Source: Roseibium alexandrii DFL-11
Lineage (GTDB): Bacteria; Pseudomonadota; Alphaproteobacteria; Rhizobiales; Stappiaceae
Length of the DNA stretch: 64,000 nt
NCBI RefSeq assembly: GCF_000158095.2
Contig: NZ_CM011002.1
Span: 921,541-985,540, forward strand
Reading direction: 5' to 3'
Positions 56,042-63,748 of this stretch are shown here, one piece after another; the stretch's first letter is position 1; each line of letters begins with the position of its first letter. The notes below the pieces were generated by a model, which was given only the letters and a program-made list of their open reading frames with translations, was not told the origin of the DNA and did no database searches. Both the position numbers and the translations under genes were made by a program.

Positions 56042-58057
56042 GTGACAATCCCAGTTCCACACTTTGCGGGTCTCGGGCGGCCGATGCTCATGGGAGCAGA
56101 CGGCGATCCTGTCGCGACCAAAACCCGCAAAGCGCTTGCCATCCTCGGTTATGTCAGCCGTATCAGTGACTTGAGTGCATCCCGCGAAGCTGTCGCCGAT
56201 CTTCTTTGGAGCAGTGCGGCAGGGCACAAGGGCATGCAGTCACTGCGTCAGGCCTTGAAACAGTTGAAAACAGCAGAAAAAACGGCTGGCCTCGATGTGG
56301 TCAAATCTGAAGGCGGGCACATCCATATAGCGGCGGGAAGCCTGCCAACCGATCTGGTACACCTTCTTGAACACCTCAATGCATCTGATTCACCGGATTT
56401 CGAAGCTGCGCGGGCGTTGTGGCGCGGCGATTATTTGGCCGGTTTTGAAGACATTGACCCCGTCTTTACGGATTGGCTGTTGATCGAGCGTCAGCGAATC
56501 CGGGATGAGGTGATTGATGCCACACTGAAACACCTTTCCGGAGCAATTGTTGCAGCTGCCACGCCCGGGGCGGAAGCTGCCGCCCACTTCCTTCTGCATA
56601 TGGATCCCGCCTTTGAACCGGCCCACCGCGCGCTGATCCGGATCTATTTGAACCGCGGCCAACCGGAGCGTGCTGAACAGCAGTTGCGCGCCTGTGAGCG
56701 CGAGCTGAAGGAGCTGGACGGCGTGCCGGAACAGGAAACCCGGGATTTGCTGCGCATTCTTTCCGAAAACGACAACAAGCCTTCCAGTTCCATGGACAGC
56801 GGCCTAGACAAGAGTGTTGGGCGGGATGGGAGAAAGGTAAGTGTCAGTTTTCAGTTTGGGAATGGCGTTGGAAACGATTCAGTCCGCCTGCCGAGCGTTT
56901 CGGTAATTGCCGGTCGCGAGGAGACAAAAAAACACCTGGACGGTCTCCATCTGGAAGAAGAGATTACTGCTGGCCTCTCAGCTTATCGAGCTTTTGACCT
57001 CTATCAGTCTGAATATTTTGGTAGTGAGGAAGGCCCCAGCCTATCCATGCTTCAATCGGACGAACTTGGCAGCTATTTGTTGCGATTTCAGCATAATGAA
57101 CGCAGCGGAAATGTTTCAATCCAGTTTGAGGATCGAAATGATGGCCGCATTGTTTTCAGTGAGATTGTCGATCCAGGTAAATGGGATTCAATTCAGGTCG
57201 CGGCGTCTCAGATCGTCAACAGGATACATTTGTATTCGCAAGTAAAGCTCAGGCGGCCGAACAATAACACTGTCTACGGTAAATGGTGCCAGGCAGAAAA
57301 TTTTATGATCGAGTTCAATCAACGATCAGATGCAAAAGCACTTGAGTTGCTCTCCGAGATAGAGCGTCAGCACAGTGCTTTCTCCATGATCTATTCAGCT
57401 AGAGCTCTGATCGCATTAAAGAATTTGGTATACTATGCCGCTAGGGATGATGCTGCAAGTCTAAGCATTGATGAGATCCGCATGTTAACTGAGCGCGCAG
57501 TATCCCTTGATGCTTGGCAGCCAATCAATCAGAGAGCGCACGGTTGGGCCTTGATTCATGCCGGGATGCCTGATCAGGCTAGTCGGGCATTTCTCCAGGC
57601 CGGCCGTCTGAACTCGGTGGATCCGATCAATATGATGTCGGTCGCTGAAGGTTTAGCATTCTCCGGGAATGTTGGGCAGGCTTTGGAATACGCTGAAAAC
57701 GCGATGAAAATATTCTCGTCAGTGCCAAGAATGTTTTATGAATATTACTCTCATGTCTATTTTGCTGCCGAAGACTATGAAAATGCTAACCGGATGATCG
57801 AGAGGGCCGCGTACAACAATCTTACTGGCTTGACGGTACGTGTTGCGGCGCTCATAGGGGGCGGTAGAGAGCGTGAAGCCGTAGATCTTCTGCGGCGGAC
57901 GCGTGATACTTATGGAAACAAGTATTTGGAAGATGGCACGGACCGTTTCATGGATCGGCTAAATTTTTTTTGGGAACCTAAAACACGTGCCAATTATGAA
58001 AAAGGGGTCCAAATGGTGAAACGTTTCTTGCTCGGTGATCCGACCTCAGTCAGTTGA
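56042..58057 (+). CDS. SARP-like transcriptional regulator (BTAD domain, TPR-like repeats)
   Basis: A 671-residue regulator. GTG 56042 is chosen because it follows a GGAAATTGTAAG tract and gives a compact N-terminal winged-helix-like start (TKTRKALAILGYV, then SREAVADLLW). A bacterial transcriptional activator domain follows: GDYLAGFEDIDPVFTDWLLIERQRIRDE, then AHRALIRIYLNRGQPERAEQQLRACERELK. The C-terminal half carries helical TPR-like repeats (RAVSLDAWQPINQRAHGWALI; ALEYAENAMKIF). No ATPase module is seen. It overlaps tail-to-tail with a candidate precursor gene and is the only regulator near the YcaO gene. Confidence 0.82.
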   Translation: MTIPVPHFAGLGRPMLMGADGDPVATKTRKALAILGYVSRISDLSASREAVADLLWSSAAGHKGMQSLRQALKQLKTAEKTAGLDVVKSEGGHIHIAAGSLPTDLVHLLEHLNASDSPDFEAARALWRGDYLAGFEDIDPVFTDWLLIERQRIRDEVIDATLKHLSGAIVAAATPGAEAAAHFLLHMDPAFEPAHRALIRIYLNRGQPERAEQQLRACERELKELDGVPEQETRDLLRILSENDNKPSSSMDSGLDKSVGRDGRKVSVSFQFGNGVGNDSVRLPSVSVIAGREETKKHLDGLHLEEEITAGLSAYRAFDLYQSEYFGSEEGPSLSMLQSDELGSYLLRFQHNERSGNVSIQFEDRNDGRIVFSEIVDPGKWDSIQVAASQIVNRIHLYSQVKLRRPNNNTVYGKWCQAENFMIEFNQRSDAKALELLSEIERQHSAFSMIYSARALIALKNLVYYAARDDAASLSIDEIRMLTERAVSLDAWQPINQRAHGWALIHAGMPDQASRAFLQAGRLNSVDPINMMSVAEGLAFSGNVGQALEYAENAMKIFSSVPRMFYEYYSHVYFAAEDYENANRMIERAAYNNLTGLTVRVAALIGGGREREAVDLLRRTRDTYGNKYLEDGTDRFMDRLNFFWEPKTRANYEKGVQMVKRFLLGDPTSVS

Positions 58058-58337
58058 CTCGGGGGAACGAATTGGCGAGGCCTCTCACATATTCACTGTC
58101 TATACTATTAAGCTTCGATTGATTTAACCGGTATGGCAGAACAACAGCTTTGTGATTTGACCCGTCGATTACCTCGAAATTCATCAAATGCTGAACGGAC
58201 GAAGGTAGTTCAACTTCCTTCAGAACCGATTCCGGATTAGCCATGAATTTCTGACGAAAGTCCTGGTCGGTTCTGGCCCGTGCAAGAACTTCGCCGAGCT
58301 TGCGAATATTTTTTTGATAATATGGAAAACGCGCCAT
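58050..58337 (-). CDS. NHLP-like small protein, candidate RiPP precursor 2
   Basis: A 95-residue protein starting at ATG 58337 after GGATAGG. The pattern KLGEVLARARTDQDFRQKF, then NPESVLKEV and KAVVLPYRLN resembles the nitrile-hydratase-like leader peptide family used by some ribosomally made peptides. The C-terminal 30 residues (NQSKLNSIDSEYVRGLANSF...) would be the core: no Cys, a few Ser, and no clear double-Gly cleavage site. It overlaps the regulator's 3' end by eight bases, tail to tail, and lies 76 bases after precursor 1. Confidence 0.6.
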   Translation of the reverse strand: MARFPYYQKNIRKLGEVLARARTDQDFRQKFMANPESVLKEVELPSSVQHLMNFEVIDGSNHKAVVLPYRLNQSKLNSIDSEYVRGLANSFPRVN

Positions 58338-58360
58338 TTTGCCTATCCGATAGAATGTGC

Positions 58361-58388
58361 GCGGCCGGAGTTGGTGGCCTCCGGCCGC
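58361..58388 (-). promoter_or_regulatory. Hairpin between the two candidate precursor genes
   Basis: GCGGCCGGAG (58361-58370) pairs with CTCCGGCCGC (58379-58388), a perfect 10-bp stem with an 8-base loop. No T run follows on the minus strand, so for the precursor transcript it is more likely an attenuator, processing or stability element. Four T follow on the plus strand. Confidence 0.6.
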
Positions 58389-58413
58389 TTTTGCGGGATT
58401 GGTTGCGGTTCAA

Positions 58414-58704
58414 TCAATCCGGCATTTCTTCATAGTGACAGTTAGCCAGTGCCAAGCGGCCAAGCTCTTCGAAATAAGTTTCATCACCTGCTGCAACGCG
58501 GGCCTCATCAATCTTTTCCGGGATGACCAGATGCACCTTGTCTGCGGTGTCGGCATAGATTTTGACATCTGTTGCCAAGCCGAGCTCCGACAGCGCGGCT
58601 TCCGGGTTTTCCGCAAACTTGGCGCGTTCTGTTGAGTTCTGGATGATTTCACCAAGTTTCGAACCAATGGCCAGGTCGCGATCGTTAGTTGAAAAAGTGT
58701 GCAT
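58414..58704 (-). CDS. NHLP-like small protein, candidate RiPP precursor 1
   Basis: A 96-residue protein with a near-perfect ribosome site (GGAGG six bases before ATG 58704). KLGEIIQNSTERAKFAENPEAALSELG and KVHLVIPEKIDEA match the NHLP-type leader pattern (helical start, F-x-x-NP-x-x-x-L, then v-x-L-x-x-P). The C-terminal tail ends LANCHYEEMPD, holding the only Cys. A canonical Gly-Gly site is absent. It is divergent from the YcaO gene across an AT-rich 289-base promoter region. Confidence 0.65.
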   Translation of the reverse strand: MHTFSTNDRDLAIGSKLGEIIQNSTERAKFAENPEAALSELGLATDVKIYADTADKVHLVIPEKIDEARVAAGDETYFEELGRLALANCHYEEMPD

Positions 58705-58993
58705 GCTAAGCCTCCAGGTTATTCGGTTGTATGTTTTTCAATTTTTTCGGCGGCAAAAGTAATAAAGGCCCCAAGTCTGGAACGTAATCACGTTATATCG
58801 ATATTATAAGTAACAATATCTTGCGACTACTTGATCCTGTGTAAAATTAATGCATCAATAAATTCGTAAAACAATGAAAAAACGCAAATGCTACCGCTTC
58901 GCAATTTCTGATGGGTAAGTTGATGAAAATATATACTTGAATGCATTCTAAGGAATGCTTTAGTCAAAGGGTGTCTTTGTGTTTGGGGGAGAT
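58705..58993. promoter_or_regulatory. AT-rich divergent promoter of precursor 1 and the YcaO gene
   Basis: About 290 AT-rich bases, visibly unlike the GC-rich surroundings. It contains the palindrome ATATCGATAT (58795-58804) and, 36-55 bases upstream of the YcaO start, GAATGCATTCTAAGGAATGC (58939-58958), a perfect 10-bp palindrome overlapped by a 6-bp inverted repeat. Two very short open frames (18 and 14 codons) are present but lack ribosome sites. Confidence 0.5.
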
Positions 58994-60352
58994 ATGCATC
59001 GCTTTAAGTCGGAGGTTTTGAATGGGCTTGCGAGTGCCGGTCTGGTCATGCAAACGGGAAGGGATGTGAAGCCGGCCAATCCGGATGCCGCGCAAGCTCT
59101 CCGGCTGTTTGCGCCGGTTTTGCAAACCGGCCGCGTTCGCCTGGTGCCTGTCTCTTTTCCAGGCTGTCCAATCCACTTTTGTACCGCTGTTGTTACGCCT
59201 CATAACTCTGATGAGCAGCGTGCCAAAAATGCGACTGGATCCTTTGCCGCCGGTGGGCAAGCAAATACGAAAGTAGGTGCAGCTATTAGTTGTGTTGGGG
59301 AGGTTGCGGAAAGATTAACCCTTTGTTCTCTTGGGCACGATGATCCGCGGGTTGTTGCTGTAACGAAGGGGGAGTATCAAGCAGAGCTTGCTTCCATACT
59401 GGGATTTAGTGAGGCCCAGATGAGCGATTTGCTTCGCAAGCGAACGGAGTTGAGGTGCGGGTCCCGCGGGTCTTTGATTGATTGGAGCAAGTTAAGTAAT
59501 CGGTTTATTCGCGTGAGCGATTTGTTAAACGGGTCTGTGGCGCGGCTACCTGCATTCGCGGCGCTTTTTGGAGAAGTTGTTCTCGAAAAGGGTCTCACGG
59601 TAGGCGTTTCGTCAACAGTCGGGTGTGCAGTCTGGTCTGATTTGGAGGGCGCGCGGGAGCGGGCTGCTTTGGAGCTCGCAGAGCGCGATGCAGTGGCTCA
59701 GGCCTGGTACAACCGCTTGGGGATAACACTGGTACCGGAGCCGGTTTTGCGTGAAAAAATTTCTGACGACTTGAGGAAGTATCTTTCCCAACGCATTCGA
59801 AAGACAACGATTTGCAGGGTTGAAACCGATCTCCCGGTCCATGTGGCCGTTGCCATTTCACACCGCGGCGATGGTTTTGCGGCAGCGTTCGGTGCTTGTG
59901 CCGAATGGGATATCGGATCCGCGATGTTTGGAGCGATCACCGAAATGCTGCAGGGAGAAATCTCGTTGTCTGCGATGGAGGCTGCGTATTCAGATCCCCA
60001 GCATGCGCAAGGCAGCAGAATTCCAATCCAGCTTCGCTATGCCCGCGAGAAGTCGATCCTGGATGATTGGCCGCTTGGAGAAAAATCGGAAAAGGGGGCA
60101 TGTTTTGAAGACAAGGCCTTTTCTCTTGATGGGTTGTTGGAGGCTTTGAGGGAAAAGGGAATTACAGTTTGGGAGTTTGATGCGACACGTCCGGATCTTG
60201 GTGTGCCTTGCATCAAACTGTTCTCACCCGAATTGTGCACTTGGCAGCCAAGGTTTGGGAAAGACCGGCTTTTTCAAGGCGTGGTCGAGCGCGGGTTGCG
60301 CACTGAGCCTGAACGGGAAGAGGTCTTCGCTGGGCGTTCCTTCCCGTTTTGA
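58994..60352 (+). CDS. YcaO-domain protein (RiPP-type cyclodehydratase or thioamide enzyme)
   Basis: A 452-residue ATP-dependent YcaO enzyme, from ATG 58994 with GGGGGAG upstream (an in-frame GTG is at 58979). The YcaO order is clear: GSFAAGGQANTKVGAAISCVGEVAERL (Glu103, Glu106), then ARERAALELAERDAVAQAW (Glu227, Glu230, Arg231, Asp232) and AMFGAITEMLQGE (Glu317, Gln320), the ATP/Mg ligands of the family. About 75 N-terminal residues precede the core, and the end is GRSFPF rather than a PxPxP tail. No E1-like/ocin-ThiF, dehydrogenase or TfuA partner is encoded nearby, so its reaction is uncertain: azoline, amidine or thioamide formation are possible. Confidence 0.88.
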   Translation: MHRFKSEVLNGLASAGLVMQTGRDVKPANPDAAQALRLFAPVLQTGRVRLVPVSFPGCPIHFCTAVVTPHNSDEQRAKNATGSFAAGGQANTKVGAAISCVGEVAERLTLCSLGHDDPRVVAVTKGEYQAELASILGFSEAQMSDLLRKRTELRCGSRGSLIDWSKLSNRFIRVSDLLNGSVARLPAFAALFGEVVLEKGLTVGVSSTVGCAVWSDLEGARERAALELAERDAVAQAWYNRLGITLVPEPVLREKISDDLRKYLSQRIRKTTICRVETDLPVHVAVAISHRGDGFAAAFGACAEWDIGSAMFGAITEMLQGEISLSAMEAAYSDPQHAQGSRIPIQLRYAREKSILDDWPLGEKSEKGACFEDKAFSLDGLLEALREKGITVWEFDATRPDLGVPCIKLFSPELCTWQPRFGKDRLFQGVVERGLRTEPEREEVFAGRSFPF

Positions 60353-60389
60353 TCGGCTAAAAATATGTGTTGTCCTATAACAGGTGTGT

Positions 60390-60959
60390 TTAGTTGACGG
60401 GGACCGGCCGGCCGTCGGCTTGCGGCCGCGCCAGCGTCATGACCCAGAAATTCCGCCATTTTCCATTGCTGCGATTGGTGCGGGCAATGCCAACACGCGT
60501 CACATACGGGTTGAGCAAGTTCTTGTTGTGGCCTTCGGAACCTTGCCAGCCGCGGAAAGCAGCAGGCAGATCCGCATAACCGGCACCAAGATTCTCCGCA
60601 GCTGCGTAATTTGGGTACCGCGCCTTGTCGAGCCGTTGGGAAAGGCCGAAAGCGCTATGCTGCCAGGTGTCCATGCTGTCGCGTTTGGCAATGTGCCGCG
60701 CCATATCTTGAGAGACACCATCAAGCGCCGGATCGTGACGCAATGCCGGAAGACCATTCTGTGCGCGATAGGCATTCACCATCGACATCAGAGAAGATGT
60801 GCTGACATCGACATCTGTAAAGATCGGCGGGTCTTCCAATTCGCCTTGACCGCCAGGCAGCGCACCGCAGCCTGCCAAGAACGCAAGGAGCAAGATCAAC
60901 GGCAGGGTGCGTAGGCTCAAGATAGCTCTGTTTATCTGACTGCCAAAAACCATTGTCAC
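60390..60959 (-). CDS. CAP/SCP-domain lipoprotein
   Basis: A 189-residue lipoprotein with lipobox LAFLAGC (Cys31) and a CAP-superfamily domain: MVNAYRAQNGLPALRHDPALDGVSQDMA, then HSAFGLSQRL, YAAAENLGAG and GWQGSEGHNKNLLNPYVTRVGI with the conserved His and Glu residues. Exact function is unknown; CAP proteins are often membrane-associated. It may start at GTG 60959, overlapping the phosphodiesterase stop (GTGA), or at ATG 60953. Confidence 0.88.
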   Translation of the reverse strand: MTMVFGSQINRAILSLRTLPLILLLAFLAGCGALPGGQGELEDPPIFTDVDVSTSSLMSMVNAYRAQNGLPALRHDPALDGVSQDMARHIAKRDSMDTWQHSAFGLSQRLDKARYPNYAAAENLGAGYADLPAAFRGWQGSEGHNKNLLNPYVTRVGIARTNRSNGKWRNFWVMTLARPQADGRPVPVN

Positions 60960-61792
60960 GCGTCGTCCCCGGGCCAGGAAACCCCCTCATCGGCAAAGAA
61001 GTGATGTGGTCCCGGATAGGCTTCGACATAAGCCATATGGGTCACCGTGCCGGCTTGCAGCGTATGGTGATGGAGGAAATAAGCGGGCGGTTCGAAATTG
61101 AACATCGGCGGCCCATCTTCGGTCAAATCCAAGACGACCTGGTGGCCCGTGCTGGGGGCGAGAGTCATGATCTTGCCCGCGAACTCCGCGATGATGGGGC
61201 GGTGCAAATGACCGCAAAGCAGCCGCTGAATGTGCTTGTGCGGACCGATCACCTCTGCGAGCGCATTGGCATCATTCAGGCCGATTGCATCCATGTGCTG
61301 AATACCGCTGAGGGCAGGCGGATGGTGGAGGGCGATGAGCGTTGGTCGGTTGTCGTCCGAGAGACGGTCGGAAAGCCAGTTCAGTTGCGGTGTTCCGAGT
61401 TCGCCATTCGGTTTGCCGGGGATGTTGGTATCAAGCGCGATAAGCCGGACATCACCAATTTCGGCGGTGTAGCAGAGCTTGCCATCCACATCGCCATCCA
61501 TTCCCGGAAACCCGGACATCTCGCGCCGCATATCGGCGCTGCCGTCGTGATTGCCGGGGATCATGAAAACCGGCATGGCGAGCCGCGACAGGATCTGCCG
61601 GGCAAGCGCATATTCCCGAGGATCGCTCTTGTCCGTGAGGTCTCCGGTCAGAACTACTGCGTCCGGGCGTGGCGTCAGGCCATTCAAGGCCAGAATCGCC
61701 CGTTCTGCCAGCATGTTGGTATCGGAGACACGGTAGCAGGCAAGTCCGCGCGGACGAAGATGCAAATCGGTAATATGTGCAATGAGTGCCAT
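60956..61792 (-). CDS. cpdA: CpdA-like metallophosphoesterase
   Basis: A 278-residue class III cyclic-nucleotide phosphodiesterase-type protein. Metal motifs are in order: HITDLHLRP, LTGDLTD, IPGNHDG, ALHHPP and GHLHRP. These fit 3',5'-cAMP phosphodiesterase CpdA, so cAMP hydrolysis is likely but not proven; other metallophosphoesterases share the motifs. It probably shares a transcript with the CAP lipoprotein. A CHASE2 adenylate cyclase lies about 14 kb upstream. Confidence 0.82.
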   Translation of the reverse strand: MALIAHITDLHLRPRGLACYRVSDTNMLAERAILALNGLTPRPDAVVLTGDLTDKSDPREYALARQILSRLAMPVFMIPGNHDGSADMRREMSGFPGMDGDVDGKLCYTAEIGDVRLIALDTNIPGKPNGELGTPQLNWLSDRLSDDNRPTLIALHHPPALSGIQHMDAIGLNDANALAEVIGPHKHIQRLLCGHLHRPIIAEFAGKIMTLAPSTGHQVVLDLTEDGPPMFNFEPPAYFLHHHTLQAGTVTHMAYVEAYPGPHHFFADEGVSWPGDDA

Positions 61793-61960
61793 ATAATCGC
61801 CAACTGAATATTGCGAGGAATCGTCCCCATGACGATAGCTTCACAGAGTTTGGGTGCAAGCAGTGTTTCCCTTTTCAAAAAGCTCATGTAGGAGATGCAC
61901 ACACATTCTTTTTGAAAGGCTGGGATCAAGCCCATTTGATCCTCGCGGAATCGGGTCGTA

Positions 61961-63748
61961 ATGGCAGAAACGCAATCGGCAGCAGCAGGCAGTGCGCAAC
62001 CGGAGCAGAATCCGGAGAAGTCCGGAAGTCAAATGAAAAAGCCCATGTGGCTGCGCATCTTCGGCCATGATGTGACCGCACCGCTCCTGTTGCTCGCCTT
62101 AGCGCTTGTTTTGTTCGTTCCGGGTCAGTGGACTGTGCCGCCGCTGGACCGCGATGAGCCGCGTTTCACGCAAGCGACCAAGCAAATGCTCGAAACCGGC
62201 GACTATGTCGACATACGGTTCCAGGATCAGGCCCGCCACAAGAAGCCGGTTGGCATTTATTGGCTGCAAGCGGCGGCAGTCAAACTTACCGGGCATGATG
62301 CGTCTGCACCGCTTTGGGTGTATCGCTTGCCCTCCATCATTGGCGCGACATTGAGCGTTCTGGCGGTTTTCTGGTTGGCAAGAGCGTTCATGGGCCCCTC
62401 AGGAGCGCTCGTTGCCGGCGGCTTTGTCGTTCTTGCCATCATCCTTGGTGTTGAAGCGCGTCTTGCGAAAACCGATGCCACCCTTTTTGCAACGATTGTT
62501 ATAGCTCAGGGCGCCCTGGCGCGGCTCTGGTTGAGGAACAGCTCCGACAGGGCCTGGGGCCTTGCTTTCGTGTTCTGGACCGCGCTTGCGGCAAGTGTCT
62601 TGGTCAAGGGACCTGTTGGCCCGATGGTCGTCGGGTTCACCGTTGTTGGCCTGATAATCACCGGCCGCAATTTGAGTTGGTTCAAAGGGGCCGTCCCGCT
62701 GGCCGGGTTCATCTGGTTCTTCTTGCTGGTGCTGCCTTGGTTCGTCGCCATCTGGATCGCTACGGACGGCACATTCTTTACCGAAGCGATCGGCAAGGAT
62801 CTGCTCGGAAAAGTCTCTGAGGGGCAGGAGGGGCATGGGGCCCCGCCGCTAACCCATCTCGGCGCCATGTTTGGCGTGTTTTGGCCGCTTCCAGCATTCT
62901 TCCTGCTTGCTTTGCCGATGATGTGGCGCGAGCGGAAAAGCCCTTTGGTGATCTTCGCAGCTTGCTGGTTCTTCCCGAGCTGGGTGGTTTTTGAACTCGT
63001 TGCGACGAAGCTGCCTCATTACACAATGCCTTTGATGCCCGCTCTTATTTTGCCCGTGGCGGCCGCGCTGATTGAAGGCGCCGGGTCCCAATCAGCCAGA
63101 TGGCTGCGCTGGGTGGCGGCGGGTTTATTGGCGGTGCCGGCCATAGGAATTGCGGCCGCAGCCTTCGGAGGCCCGTTTGCGCTCGGTACCTGGCCGTCCC
63201 CTCCAGGGGCGATAGTCACCGGGATTGGCGCTGTGTTTGCGGTCTTTGCCGCAAGCCGCCTGCTGCGTGGACCGGCGCTCTATGCTCTGCCAGCTACTAC
63301 GCTGACCGCAATTTGCGTTGCCATCGGTGTATGGGGTTTTTCAGGACCGGCACTGACTACGATCTGGGTTAGTCCGCGCCTTGTGACCGCGATGGACGAG
63401 ATACCGGGATGTGCAAACCGGGATACACGTCAGGTGGTTACGACTGGTTTCCATGAGCCAAGCTTCATTTTCCTGGAAGGGACAAACACCAAGATCGTGC
63501 CGGAGGCTGAAGCCGCCGAGTTCCTCGCTCAGGAACAGCCGCGGGAGAGTGGTGTTTGCCGGATCGCAGCGATCGAGAGCCGCCATGAAGAAGCGTTTCT
63601 GGCCGTAGCCAAGGAGAAGGGACTTGTCCCCGTGGTGCGAAAAAGGGTAGACGGCCTGAATATCAACGGCGGTGATGATGTCGATATTGCGCTCTATCAG
63701 TCGGCCGCAAACGCAACAGACACACAAGGCGGCAATGAGCAGCAATAG
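61961..63748 (+). CDS. GT39-family membrane glycosyltransferase (ArnT/PMT-like)
   Basis: A 595-residue polytopic protein with about a dozen hydrophobic segments. The first external loop has the catalytic pattern PPLDRDEPRFTQATKQMLETGDYV, typical of lipid-sugar-dependent glycosyltransferases such as ArnT. QDQARHKKPVGIYWLQA follows. It should transfer a sugar from polyprenyl phosphate to an envelope acceptor; which one is unknown. It starts at ATG 61961 and overlaps the following gene by 14 bases. Confidence 0.87.
   Translation: MAETQSAAAGSAQPEQNPEKSGSQMKKPMWLRIFGHDVTAPLLLLALALVLFVPGQWTVPPLDRDEPRFTQATKQMLETGDYVDIRFQDQARHKKPVGIYWLQAAAVKLTGHDASAPLWVYRLPSIIGATLSVLAVFWLARAFMGPSGALVAGGFVVLAIILGVEARLAKTDATLFATIVIAQGALARLWLRNSSDRAWGLAFVFWTALAASVLVKGPVGPMVVGFTVVGLIITGRNLSWFKGAVPLAGFIWFFLLVLPWFVAIWIATDGTFFTEAIGKDLLGKVSEGQEGHGAPPLTHLGAMFGVFWPLPAFFLLALPMMWRERKSPLVIFAACWFFPSWVVFELVATKLPHYTMPLMPALILPVAAALIEGAGSQSARWLRWVAAGLLAVPAIGIAAAAFGGPFALGTWPSPPGAIVTGIGAVFAVFAASRLLRGPALYALPATTLTAICVAIGVWGFSGPALTTIWVSPRLVTAMDEIPGCANRDTRQVVTTGFHEPSFIFLEGTNTKIVPEAEAAEFLAQEQPRESGVCRIAAIESRHEEAFLAVAKEKGLVPVVRKRVDGLNINGGDDVDIALYQSAANATDTQGGNEQQ

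Noticed and set aside
55859..56227. Extended N-terminus of the 78-residue gene
   Set aside because: The extension is antisense to the SARP-like start and promoter repeats, and the short form has its own ribosome site.
58731..58787. 18-codon frame in the YcaO promoter as a possible peptide
   Set aside because: No ribosome site, and it lies within AT-rich promoter DNA; likely chance.
58874..58918. 14-codon frame encoding a basic peptide before the YcaO gene
   Set aside because: No ribosome site; too short to support.
60350..60400. Possible attachment-site repeat of the tRNA-Arg 3' end bounding the YcaO locus
   Set aside because: No matching sequence seen by eye at the far boundary, and no integrase gene in the window.
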